This document shows positions 34,180 to 42,464 of a DNA stretch of 50,847 nucleotides, one piece after another; within the stretch, counting starts at the first letter, position 1, and each line of letters begins with the position of its first letter. The notes under the pieces were generated by a model, which saw only the letters and a list, made by a program, of their open reading frames with translations, was not told the DNA's origin and ran no database searches. The position numbers and the translations under genes are program-made. The stretch is from Lachnospiraceae bacterium (lineage in GTDB: Bacteria > Bacillota > Clostridia > Lachnospirales > Lachnospiraceae): assembly GCA_021769135.1 (NCBI GenBank), contig JAETTM010000045.1:1-50847 (forward strand), written 5' to 3'.

Positions 34180-36186
34180 CTAAAATAAAACTTTTTCCGC
34201 CGCTTCCTTGTTTTCAAACGGCCCGGGCAGCGGGTGGATGCCCCTGTGCTCCCCCATATAGTCATAATCGAAGAAAATCGGCGTGCCGTCCGGGTTTTCA
34301 AACTTTTGCTCCGGTTCAAAGGCTTCCCCCAGCACCTCCGTAGAAATAAAAGGCGTTTTAAACTTCAGCATATAATCATAGAGGTTCGTCTCCAACGTGA
34401 TTTCGCCGTCCGCCTCTTTTAACTGCCACTGAATCTCATGTTCCGTGTCAACCCGGTAATTTTCTTCCGTATCGCAGGGCTGAGCGCCGTTAAAATATAC
34501 GTTCCCGCCTGTATAAACGGGCATATGGTCATAATAAAAATCTTTATGGCCGTGGGCCGTAATGGACCTGGGGGTGAACTGCGCCCGGTAAGCCTCTTCC
34601 GTGGGATATCCGTCATAGGGCTTTGTCCCGCAGACAAAAGTAAACTGCTTCTCCAAATTCGCTTTTTTCACATAGTCCGTTAAATCTTCACGAACCGGCT
34701 GCTGCACAAAAATATTGTTGTAGAACCGGGCATCCCCATGCAGAATCGTCATAAAACCAGCCACTTCCGTCCTGTGGGGAACATGGTACGGCGTATAACG
34801 GTTGGACGCAAGGACGCTGGAGCCATTGTCCGTGCCAGCCCCTACCCAGGTGAAGGAGCCTGCAATCAAGTTGTGCACCAGGGCAGTTCCCTGGGTGCTG
34901 ATGCGGCAGGAACAGTTGGACAGCAGCAGATTATTATCCACCAATGTAGGGCCATGGGATACTTCTATAAAAATATCTTCCGCCAAGGACAAAGAATTGG
35001 TAATCCGCGTTCCTTTCGGCGGAACATTGTCATGGAACAGATTCTGCGTCACGCGGGTTCCCTGGGCCTGCCAGTCCAGCCAAAGTCCCCGGGTGCAGTG
35101 ATGGATGTGATTCCTTCTGTAAATCACATCGATAGCCGCATGCATTTTAATGCCGCCGATTTCCGCCCCCGCCAAATCCTGCTTATTATTGATATGATGT
35201 ATATGATTATCCTCAATCACCGAAAAGACGCCGCCCAAATGCCCTACGATACCGGTCTGCCCGCAGTCATGGATGTTGCAGCGGCGCACAATATGATGGC
35301 CGATGTTCTCTTTCGTCCACCCCTCTATCTGCGCCTGGCAGATGGCATCCCTTTCCGTCTGGGTCCCGTCTTTATAATACCGGGTTGTCCATTTATTTTC
35401 ATTATTAGGCTGAAGGTACTTTCCAAGGGAAATGCCGCTGCATCTCGAATCCGAAATTTCGCAGTCCTCGATGACCCATCCTTTCGACCAGTGCGGGCCT
35501 ACCATCCCTTCCTGATATGCTGTAGGAGGTGCCCACTGTGTCGCCGCCTGCTTTACCACAAACCCGGAAAGGGTAATATAGTTTACTCCTGTCTTGTCCG
35601 GATAAAAACAGTTTCTGCGCACATTTATCTCCACATTTTCTTCTCTTGGGTCCGCCCCTTGAAAATTGGCGTAAATTACCGTTGTATTCCCTTCCTGCTC
35701 CGTGTACCATGTATAAACCGTTCCCGCCGGGTCCCAGGACGAATTGTCCACCGTCGGGTTAAGCACTTTATCCAGGGCAACTTCTTCATACATTGCCTTT
35801 CCGTTCAGATAAACTTCCCCTGTATGCACCGGCTTTATCGTTTCGTCATACCAGTCGCCTTTTACCAGCACGGTATATGGGTTATAGCTGCCGAAAATCC
35901 CATTGGGTATTTTGGCCACCCACACGTTCCCTTCTTTCTTTTCCCAATCTTTCACTTCTTCCGCCCCGGTAATCACGGCTTTCCCCGGAACCTCCGAGCG
36001 GTATACAATCGGCGCATCCTGTTTTCCTGCATTTACCGGGTTTACATATTCGCGGTATACTCCCGGCATCACAATTACTTCATCCCCGGCCACTGCGATT
36101 TTAGCTGCCTGTGTAATTGTCCGGAAGGGGTTTTCCTTTGTGCCATCGCCATTTCTTGCTGCTTTTGCTGAAACATAATACTTCAT
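34180..36186 (-). CDS. GH120-type beta-xylosidase, right-handed beta-helix enzyme
   Basis: The 668-residue protein resembles Thermoanaerobacterium XylC, the type member of GH120: KYYVSAKAARNGDGTKENPF at the start, VYANFQGADP-type segment, INVRRNCFYPDKTGVNYITL, QWAPPTAYQEG, HLGGVFS, GIKMHAAIDV, then LWLDWQAQGTRV with Asp371 and FIEVSHGP with Glu408, the positions of the proposed catalytic Asp/Glu pair. No signal peptide is seen, so it acts inside the cell on imported xylo-oligosaccharides or a related glycoside. ATG 36186 has AAAGGAG upstream. It is divergent from an AraC regulator. A decayed copy lies at 33244. The substrate is inferred from my recall of the family. Confidence 0.8.
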   Translation of the reverse strand: MKYYVSAKAARNGDGTKENPFRTITQAAKIAVAGDEVIVMPGVYREYVNPVNAGKQDAPIVYRSEVPGKAVITGAEEVKDWEKKEGNVWVAKIPNGIFGSYNPYTVLVKGDWYDETIKPVHTGEVYLNGKAMYEEVALDKVLNPTVDNSSWDPAGTVYTWYTEQEGNTTVIYANFQGADPREENVEINVRRNCFYPDKTGVNYITLSGFVVKQAATQWAPPTAYQEGMVGPHWSKGWVIEDCEISDSRCSGISLGKYLQPNNENKWTTRYYKDGTQTERDAICQAQIEGWTKENIGHHIVRRCNIHDCGQTGIVGHLGGVFSVIEDNHIHHINNKQDLAGAEIGGIKMHAAIDVIYRRNHIHHCTRGLWLDWQAQGTRVTQNLFHDNVPPKGTRITNSLSLAEDIFIEVSHGPTLVDNNLLLSNCSCRISTQGTALVHNLIAGSFTWVGAGTDNGSSVLASNRYTPYHVPHRTEVAGFMTILHGDARFYNNIFVQQPVREDLTDYVKKANLEKQFTFVCGTKPYDGYPTEEAYRAQFTPRSITAHGHKDFYYDHMPVYTGGNVYFNGAQPCDTEENYRVDTEHEIQWQLKEADGEITLETNLYDYMLKFKTPFISTEVLGEAFEPEQKFENPDGTPIFFDYDYMGEHRGIHPLPGPFENKEAAEKVLF

Positions 36187-36204
36187 TCCGCGTCTCCTTT
36201 CTTT

Positions 36205-36215
36205 CACATGTGATA
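36205..36215. promoter_or_regulatory. Shared motif ACATGTGATA, candidate AraC-type operator
   Basis: CACATGTGATA at 36205-36215 in the xylosidase leader recurs as ACATGTGATA at 36429-36438, inside the araC promoter, and is kept in the decayed copy near 33616. The repetition in both divergent control regions suggests a site for the adjacent AraC protein. Confidence 0.45.
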
Positions 36216-36238
36216 GTGATTGCAAAAGCCTGGGCTGT

Positions 36239-36400
36239 GAGAATATTCTGGCAATATAGTCTGTTCAAATCCTACTGTGCCGGGCATTCCATCAAGCCCA
36301 ATAAAGCAGAAGCCAGTCGGGGAGCGGCCCTCCTGTCTTCTATGGTCTTGATTCCATGGCACAAAAGGGCTTTTCACAGACTATATTGCCAGAATATTCA
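36239..36400. repeat. 162-bp imperfect palindrome in xylosidase-araC intergenic region
   Basis: The 24-base ends starting GAATATTCTGGCAATATAG at 36239 and finishing at 36400 are exact reverse complements. Weaker pairing (TGCC..ATCAAG..CC blocks, AGCAGAAG/CTTCT) continues inward toward a GC-rich centre. It carries no ORF. In the decayed copy of the locus this segment is absent, but that can be explained by a deletion between TGGCAATATA and TGGCCATATA. Confidence 0.7.
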
Positions 36401-36425
36401 GCAAGGTTATCGGTTTCGCAATAAC

Positions 36426-36453
36426 TTGACATGTGATAATTCTTTAATAAAAT
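36426..36453 (+). promoter_or_regulatory. Promoter of araC-type gene
   Basis: TTGACA at 36426-36431, a 16-base spacer, TAAAAT at 36448-36453. The ACATGTGATA motif overlaps the -35 and spacer. The leader is about 100 bases long. Confidence 0.6.
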
Positions 36454-36561
36454 ATATGCTAAAAACTATATACTTGTATATTATCATGTGCTGTCATATA
36501 ATGATAGTCAAAGGAGCAATGATTTTGGCCATATATTGCTATCCAAGAGAAGGGGCACTCT

Positions 36562-37344
36562 ATGAATCCGTTTTATGAACAGCAAGCAGGGGTATTTCGT
36601 ACTTTCATTGTCAGGAATTTTTCCTTTCCGGAGCATCTCCATGCCCACACGGAATTTATATACATGGCGGAAGGGCAAGCGTTGCTTTCCATCGGGGAAA
36701 CAGTTTACCAAATGGAACAGGGAGGATGCGCCATCATTTTTCCCGGACAGGTCCATAGCTACCGTTCATCCGCCGATTGCAGCATGCGGCTTCTCATATT
36801 TGATACTGGCATGGCCTCTTCCTTTCAGTATCAACTCCGGAAATTCCAGCCGGAATCCCCTTATATCAGTTCTGAACATGTTCATCCGGATATTTTGCTG
36901 GCCATTGACCGCCTTGGCCGTATTGGTGCAGAAGATATTTCCACCCTCGGCTCCGCATGGATACAGGTTATACTGGGCCTTGCTTTTCCCCATATAAGGC
37001 TGACGGAAAAAAATCAGCTGGAAAGCGAAAACCTTACTTACCAGCTGATTCGGTATCTGTCCGAGCATTTTCAAGAGCCGTTGACTTTGGAACGTTTGGC
37101 CAAGGCGCTCCATATCAATAAATATTATCTTTCCCATATATTTTCCGAAAAGCTGCACATCAGCTTTCCTCAATATCTAAACCACCTCCGTGTGGATTAT
37201 GCCTGCAATGCTATGCAGATTACGGAAAAGCCTTTGACCGAAATCTGGGCGGAAGCGGGTTTTTCCAGCCAGCGAAGCTTTAATCGGATATTTCATAATA
37301 TAAAGGGGATGAGCCCTCTGGCTTACAGGAAAACAGTGCGGTGA
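36562..37344 (+). CDS. AraC-family transcriptional regulator with cupin domain
   Basis: Residues 1-120 form a cupin-like sensor (HLHAHTEFIYMAEGQALLSI, IIFPGQVHSY). Residues 165-260 hold two helix-turn-helix motifs (TLERLAKALHINKYYLSHIF and TEIWAEAGFSSQRSFNRIFH), ending GMSPLAYRK. AGAAGGGGCAC precedes ATG 36562. It is divergent from the GH120 gene and probably activates it in response to a xylose-type ligand, through the ACATGTGATA sites between them. A 5' fragment of an identical gene lies at 33694. Confidence 0.93.
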   Translation: MNPFYEQQAGVFRTFIVRNFSFPEHLHAHTEFIYMAEGQALLSIGETVYQMEQGGCAIIFPGQVHSYRSSADCSMRLLIFDTGMASSFQYQLRKFQPESPYISSEHVHPDILLAIDRLGRIGAEDISTLGSAWIQVILGLAFPHIRLTEKNQLESENLTYQLIRYLSEHFQEPLTLERLAKALHINKYYLSHIFSEKLHISFPQYLNHLRVDYACNAMQITEKPLTEIWAEAGFSSQRSFNRIFHNIKGMSPLAYRKTVR

Positions 37345-37792
37345 AATGATGGGTTTTTAAATTGCATTTCAGTTCCGCATGTTCTTCCCCGTTGCTCCAA
37401 CGGATTGCCAGTTCGCTGCCGTTGTTTTCCACTTCATGTTTTCCATCGAAAGCAGCGCATTACTTAGTTTTACGGTAATAAGGAAGTATAGAAACTATCT
37501 TATCATCAACGCCGACAAACAAAGTGCAAAAGAGGGAAGTAATCACTATAGTATGAAAACGAGATAGGGAAGATGCTGTCCATGCTGGATGTGGACAGCA
37601 TAAGAAAGGCATTGGAATCGAAAGGGGAATCTCCCATGAAATAGAGCATATCTTTATATTTTTAACTAGCACCAAAGGTGGTGCTGCGGCGCATAACGGT
37701 TTATAAGTTTAACCTGTAGACAAATCTGGATATGATTGAAAATATTTCGATTGTATGGTAGTATAGAGATACAAAAATGGAAGGGGAAGCAG
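37345..37792. other. Gene-free stretch with coding debris
   Basis: Two short coding-like fragments are visible. On the minus strand near 37348-37445 a frame reads ENNGSELAIRWSNGEEHAEL, resembling the C-terminus of a larger enzyme, but a stop cuts it upstream. On the plus strand 37569-37643 reads MLSMLDVDSIRKALESKG and ends in a stop. AGCACC-aaa-GGTGGTGCT near 37665 is a small hairpin. I cannot assign the parent genes. Confidence 0.4.
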
Positions 37793-38605
37793 ATGGAAAG
37801 TTTGACAGTGACGGAACAGATAGAGCAGAAACATCAGGAAGATTTACAGAGGCTAAGAGGTTTTCGCCTGCTCGATGATGATTTCCTCACAAAGTGTTTT
37901 GAGGGAGATACGGCAAGCATAGAACTGGTATTGCGGATTGTACTGGAAAAGCCGGATTTAAAGGTGTTGGACGTCCATACCCAGGTATTTGTGGAGAACC
38001 TGCTGAACCGTTCAGTGAGGTTGGATATTCTGGCTACAGACAACACAGGGGCAAAACTGAACGTGGAGGTACAGCGCTCCGACAAAGGAGCCGGGAGAAA
38101 AAGAGCCAGGTATAACAGCAGCATGATGGACGCAAACCTTTTGAAGAAAGGCGAGGACTTCGACAAGCTGCCAGAAACGTGGGTAATCTTTATCACAGAG
38201 AATGACGTAATGGAAAAAGGGCTGCCGCTCTATCCGATTGAGAGGTGCTTTTTAGGAACCGGGGAAAAATTTGAGGACGGTTCGCACATACTGTATGTAA
38301 ATGGCGCTTACCGTGGAGATACGCCAATCGGGAAGTTAATGCACGACTTCTCTTGCACAGACGCAGCGGATATGTATTATGGAATACTGGCAGACAGGGT
38401 GAGATTTTTCAAAGAGAGCAGGGAGGGAATCGAGATTATGTGCCGTGCTATGGAAGATATGAGGAATCAGACATTGAAAGAGGGAGCAATCAATTCCGCA
38501 AAGAGAATGTTGGCAGATGGGATTTTAACACTTGAAAAAATTGCGGAATATGCAGGACTTCCTCTTGACGAAGTGAAAAAATTGAAAGCAGAACGGACAG
38601 CATAA
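37793..38605 (+). CDS. Rpn/PD-(D/E)XK nuclease-family transposase-like protein
   Basis: The 270-residue protein belongs to the group annotated as PD-(D/E)XK transposase or Rpn recombination-promoting nuclease. The nuclease core is visible as RLDILATDNTGAKLNVEVQR, with Asp78, Glu92 and Gln94 in catalytic positions, and the segments MMDANLLKKGEDF..LPETWVIFITENDV and LYPIERCF are standard for the family. The C-terminal helix-turn-helix-like region (TLEKIAEYAGLPLDEVKKLK) is also typical. AAGGGGAAGC precedes ATG 37793. These proteins are multicopy in Lachnospiraceae. It is intact and may still be active. Confidence 0.9.
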   Translation: MESLTVTEQIEQKHQEDLQRLRGFRLLDDDFLTKCFEGDTASIELVLRIVLEKPDLKVLDVHTQVFVENLLNRSVRLDILATDNTGAKLNVEVQRSDKGAGRKRARYNSSMMDANLLKKGEDFDKLPETWVIFITENDVMEKGLPLYPIERCFLGTGEKFEDGSHILYVNGAYRGDTPIGKLMHDFSCTDAADMYYGILADRVRFFKESREGIEIMCRAMEDMRNQTLKEGAINSAKRMLADGILTLEKIAEYAGLPLDEVKKLKAERTA

Positions 38606-38627
38606 AACAAAACCGTAGGCCGGGAAT

Positions 38628-39037
38628 CTAAAAACAGGTTCCTGGTCTTATCTGTACCATCGGTACATCTCCATCCGGTATACGGGCAATTTCTTTAAAA
38701 AAGTTTTGTTGATAGAAACGAACTAATTTTGCATTGTCACGGCATTCTATCATCACATAACGTCCACCAACAGCTCCTTCCTCATTCGATTTGATATTTC
38801 TTTTGGAATTGTCAAAATTTTAAGCGCAAATGAAATATAGCCATAGATAGTTATACGATCAAGCCCATTGTTTGCCAGCTGTTCTTCATCGCATATCAGA
38901 TATGTTCTTGACTTCGAAAGTCTCTCAAATTTAATTGCTCTATTATGTAAAAATGATTCAATATCTTCATCCTCAATACACGAAAAAGAAGACAGGAACT
39001 GTTTTAGCAGTATATCGTCTTCTTTCAAATTCATCAT
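38628..39037 (-). pseudogene. GNAT-type acetyltransferase with core deleted and frame broken
   Basis: From ATG 39037 the frame encodes MMNLKEDDILLKQFLSSF and continues through LTIPKEISNRMRKELLVD, then stops. Directly after, another frame continues with GGRYVMIECRDNAKLVRFYQ then FKEIARIPDGDVPMVQ, the standard C-terminus of a GNAT enzyme, ending at 38628. The acetyl-CoA-binding core between these parts is missing. Its start overlaps the stop of a small broken gene upstream, giving a two-gene unit of the kind seen in GNAT toxin-antitoxin-like loci, though that functional label is inference. Confidence 0.72.
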
Positions 39038-39218
39038 CAGCTCTTTGAGCAGGATAAGCACTGCTTTAATAATTTTTCACTCCTGTCTCTTTCCGCATCT
39101 GAAAAGGGATGCTGTGAGAACGGTTTTGAAGGCGCATCAGCCTTCATTATATTAAGCAGTTTTTTTAAGATTCTGGTTCATTAATCTCAATTTTACGTTC
39201 GAACGTACTTGTTGCCAT
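39037..39218 (-). pseudogene. Small antitoxin-like gene with single-base frameshift
   Basis: ATG 39218 after GGGGG opens MATSTFERKIEINEPES, then a stop appears. If one T is restored near 39168, the frame continues KKLLNIMKADAPSKPFSQHP, FSDAERDRSEKLLKQCL and ends with TGA 39037, which overlaps the GNAT start. The size (about 60 residues), position and charged composition fit the small partner of a toxin-antitoxin-like pair. I do not know a confirmed family for it. Confidence 0.6.
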
Positions 39219-39297
39219 TAGCATTCCCCCTTTCTTACAACGTTTCAAATTTCCTAATAGGACTTGTATCAATCACCAATAAAAGCTTTTCGTTTCT

Positions 39298-40833
39298 CTA
39301 AACCCTTCCCCGAAACGGCTTCGCCGGGAGCCCCATGCTATTATACAGGTTTACCTCACAATACCCGCTCCAGGCAAATTCCACCAGGACTTCCCCGTCG
39401 GCCAAATTTGCGCATTCCAGGACCAGCTTATCCTTTTGAAGCGACATATCCGTTATACTGACCGCTTCCCCGTTTTGCCATACCTCCAACGCCTTTAACC
39501 GGCATCCGTCCAAAGCCAATCCATCGCCCACATTCCGGAATACTATCGTCAACCGGCTCCCTCGGCAGACCATTTCCCACATTTCCGGGCATTCCCCCAG
39601 CACCGGGAGATAATACAAATGTTCCATCGCCAAAAGCGCCAGCCTTCTGGCAATTTCCGACTTTTCCTTCGGATGGATATCTTCATACATGCCCAAATCC
39701 ATAATGGAAGTCATATACACGCCTGGAATATTTTTCGCCGCCTTTTGCTGGCTTTCCCTCACAATCGGATAGAGTTCCCCGTTGCATTCCATCCATTTCC
39801 CGAAGGGAGCCAACTGTACAGTAAAAAACGGAAGTTCCGAATCCCTCCAAGCATCCCTCCAACAATCCACCAAAGCCTCGAAAGTCCTGTCATAAATATC
39901 CCCATGTATATCGTCCGATTCCCCTTGATACCAAAGAACGCCTTTTACCGTATACGGGGCTATCCTGCTCACCATTGTATGGTATAAGCCGGATGGGCGC
40001 CGGTGATGATAAGGCCCCATCGGTATCACAGGGTCCTGCCCATGTTCTTTTATCCATTCCTCCTGCTCTTCCAAGGTAAGGCCATACATCATAGCCCTCC
40101 AATCCATTTGCTGCCGGTAAGAGTCCTCAAAATCCCATCCCTCTTTGCTTTCTTTTTCTATTTCCAGTTTAGACTTTCCCTGCATGGCCAGTTCATATTC
40201 CTGCTCAAATACGTTCAGCGGGGACTTCTCCAAATACTCCTCCGAAATCCATGCAGCCGCAGGCGTTCCACCCCAATTGCACCCAATAATCCCTACAGGA
40301 ACCCCTGTCACTTCCTGAATATATTTTGCAAAAACATATCCAATAGCACTAAATGAGCGCCATGCCTTGCTGCCCTTGGTAAACCAGTACCCGGAATCGC
40401 AGAGTTTTCTTTCCTGCCCTTCATAAGCAATCCGCGGCACATTATACATATGTATATCCGGATTCTCCGGCTCCCGCCGAAGTTCATCAAAATGAGCTTC
40501 ATAGCGGAGGAAATACTCCATATTGGACTGCCCCGATGCCAGATAGACATCCCCAATGCTGATATCATGCAAAATAAGGGGAGCATCCTTTCCCGAACCC
40601 GTTAATATATCTCCCCTTTTTGCCGATACAGATAATTCCAGCCCTCTCGCCGCAGGCATCGGCGGAAGCTTTGCACAAAAATTTTCCCCTTCCGCCGTAC
40701 AGGACACCTCCTGCTTGCCCAGCCGTACCGTTAATTCCATTCCCGTTTCACATTCTCCCCAGATATATACAGGCTTATCCCTCTGCAATACCATCGAATC
40801 CTGAAAAATATCCGCTAATTTCACGCCGCCCAT
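39298..40833 (-). CDS. Sialate O-acetylesterase-like SGNH esterase
   Basis: The 511-residue protein is a SASA-family (PF03629) esterase. The catalytic serine lies in ASGQSNM (Ser103), WYQGESD supplies the oxyanion region, and EDIHPKEK carries the Asp385/His387 pair. An N-terminal beta-sandwich-like part (residues 1-95) is usual. It removes acetyl groups from sugars: sialic acids in the founding members, xylan or other polysaccharides in many bacterial ones. No signal peptide is present, so it acts on imported oligosaccharides. The GH120 gene 3 kb away makes acetyl-xylo-oligosaccharides an attractive but unproven substrate. The start ATG 40833 has only a modest ribosome-binding site. Confidence 0.88.
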   Translation of the reverse strand: MGGVKLADIFQDSMVLQRDKPVYIWGECETGMELTVRLGKQEVSCTAEGENFCAKLPPMPAARGLELSVSAKRGDILTGSGKDAPLILHDISIGDVYLASGQSNMEYFLRYEAHFDELRREPENPDIHMYNVPRIAYEGQERKLCDSGYWFTKGSKAWRSFSAIGYVFAKYIQEVTGVPVGIIGCNWGGTPAAAWISEEYLEKSPLNVFEQEYELAMQGKSKLEIEKESKEGWDFEDSYRQQMDWRAMMYGLTLEEQEEWIKEHGQDPVIPMGPYHHRRPSGLYHTMVSRIAPYTVKGVLWYQGESDDIHGDIYDRTFEALVDCWRDAWRDSELPFFTVQLAPFGKWMECNGELYPIVRESQQKAAKNIPGVYMTSIMDLGMYEDIHPKEKSEIARRLALLAMEHLYYLPVLGECPEMWEMVCRGSRLTIVFRNVGDGLALDGCRLKALEVWQNGEAVSITDMSLQKDKLVLECANLADGEVLVEFAWSGYCEVNLYNSMGLPAKPFRGRV

Positions 40834-40857
40834 AAACGTAATCCTATTCCCTTTCCT

Positions 40858-41697
40858 CTACTTCTGCACTGTATAAAATCCATACGTTGCCCTTCCGTTC
40901 TCCCATATTCCCGTCACTTCATACACATAATCGCCGTCCACGCCTTCCAGCACGAACTCCCCATCCTTTTCCGCTACCGGCACTTCTTCCCCTTGGGGTG
41001 CATCCTGCGCTTTTCCGCGCAGCGATGAATCATAGCGCACAGCTGTTACTTCCATGGGTTTATCCGAAAATGAAAGGGTTAAATCAAGCGGCTCCGTTAA
41101 CGTTACATCTATCAGCAACTCTCCCCAATCCAACACATGGGCGCTGTCTGCAACCACCGCATTGCTCAATCCATCCTTATCCGTATACACCCATTCGTAG
41201 CCGCCCCGGTTCGCAAGCACTGTAACATTCGCCATATTTGTAGTATACTCCACCTGCATAGTAGGCGGCTCCGCCGGATCCGGTTCCGTATAAATTTCAT
41301 CCACTATTTCCTGATATTGGTCGGCATCGGAAGGGTTCCCCTCTTCCACTACTTCCATTTTATGAACTCCCGGATACTGTCCGGGATAGGACTCCGCCAT
41401 TATATTATCCCCGTATATCTTTACCATGTTCCCTTTGCTCAACTGCTCCATGGTTATTTTATTCCCATTGATATCAAAAACCTCATACGAATCCGGCTTT
41501 GCAGTAACCGTAAAAACCCCTGCCGTTTCCCCTACAAAAATATATTCGCCATCTCCGTATGGTACATACATGGCCGTAATAGCCGTCTCTTCTTCCCTGG
41601 AATTCTTTCCGCCCTTCATTCCATAAACAAGGGCTGCCGCCGCACCGATTATAATCGCCGTTCCCACCAAAAGCCACACATATTTTTTCTTTTTCAT
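40858..41697 (-). CDS. Membrane-anchored protein of unknown function
   Basis: A short Lys-rich N-terminus and a hydrophobic helix (residues 6-26) anchor a 250-residue extracellular domain. The first part of this domain (VFTVTAKPDSYEVFDINGNK, LSKGNMVKIYGDNIMAESYP) resembles small OB-fold DUF3221-like proteins. The rest (YEWVYTDKDGLSNAVVADSA) looks like a separate beta domain with an acidic linker. I do not recognise a function. ATG 41697 is chosen because GGAGG lies 6 bases upstream. The frame extends to 41736 without support. It stands apart from its neighbours on the same strand. Confidence 0.75.
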   Translation of the reverse strand: MKKKKYVWLLVGTAIIIGAAAALVYGMKGGKNSREEETAITAMYVPYGDGEYIFVGETAGVFTVTAKPDSYEVFDINGNKITMEQLSKGNMVKIYGDNIMAESYPGQYPGVHKMEVVEEGNPSDADQYQEIVDEIYTEPDPAEPPTMQVEYTTNMANVTVLANRGGYEWVYTDKDGLSNAVVADSAHVLDWGELLIDVTLTEPLDLTLSFSDKPMEVTAVRYDSSLRGKAQDAPQGEEVPVAEKDGEFVLEGVDGDYVYEVTGIWENGRATYGFYTVQK

Positions 41698-41803
41698 AAT
41701 CATCCTCCATATTATTTTTATAGACTTCCATTCCAAAACATATCAGGCAAAAGCCTTAAAATTCCTTCATTCTTTCATATTGTATCAAATTTTTTCGATT
41801 TTA

Positions 41804-42394
41804 TCATGCAAAATAAACTTCTTTTTCTCCCTGGGATTGAAAGCTTTTCCCTATTCCAAAATCAGTCATTGTATCCGCCAATAGAGCGAGCCCGTTATCA
41901 AATACCGGGGATAACCGATATGATTTGGATTTCATGTTATAAATTACTCCAATGTTATTTGTATGACGGTCCTCATTCACAAAAAATGCATCCAATGCCA
42001 AAATCGCCGTTATATATTTTCCAAACTGCACAAGCCCTGTAAAATTAATCACATTTTCAACCATATACACAATGCGGTCTTCCACATCAGGAATTTTACC
42101 CAGCTCTGCCGACAAGCTGCCTCCTCTCCACTGGCGGAATAAGTGCTCAACCGTCACAAACTCTTCATCAGTATCAAGAAAGCTGCTGCTTTTGCATCCT
42201 ATATACTTTTTATCCTTGTATTGAATCTCCGCAGAAAAATACCGCACATAATTTTCCACATCGGAATACTCCAAAAGCCCGGATACCATCACTTCTGCCA
42301 AGCCTTCATAGCCCATATAATCAGCTTTATACCATATATTATCCACTCTCCATTTTAGCTGATTCCCCTTCGAAGAATGGCCTGCGCATTCCAT
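41804..42394 (-). CDS. HipA-like kinase-fold protein, C-terminally truncated
   Basis: The 196-residue protein has the HipA-C kinase core: KWRVDNIWYKADYMGYEGLA, the catalytic loop FFVNEDRHTNNIGV and the metal-binding PVFDNGLALL. Full-length relatives in Lachnospiraceae continue for about 50 further residues after the DNG motif. Here the sequence after TDFGIGKSFQSQ turns into an unrelated charged tail and stops. Catalytic residues remain, so activity is not excluded, but loss of the C-terminal lobe suggests a degrading gene. No HipB-type DNA-binding partner is seen upstream. Confidence 0.7.
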   Translation of the reverse strand: MECAGHSSKGNQLKWRVDNIWYKADYMGYEGLAEVMVSGLLEYSDVENYVRYFSAEIQYKDKKYIGCKSSSFLDTDEEFVTVEHLFRQWRGGSLSAELGKIPDVEDRIVYMVENVINFTGLVQFGKYITAILALDAFFVNEDRHTNNIGVIYNMKSKSYRLSPVFDNGLALLADTMTDFGIGKSFQSQGEKEVYFA

Positions 42395-42464
42395 CTCTTA
42401 CTTCTTTCCATTCCTCCATCAATTGCTTTTTATCTTATGGCTTGCCGCCAGGCGGGCTTCCTCA

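Noticed and set aside
34738-36171. 477-codon ORF antisense to the GH120 gene
   Set aside because: Explained by codon bias of the real gene on the minus strand, which matches a known enzyme family along its length.
36239-36527. Insertion of a mobile element relative to the decayed locus copy
   Set aside because: The missing segment in the decayed copy ends in short direct repeats, so a deletion in that copy explains it equally well, and the missing segment is larger than the palindrome.
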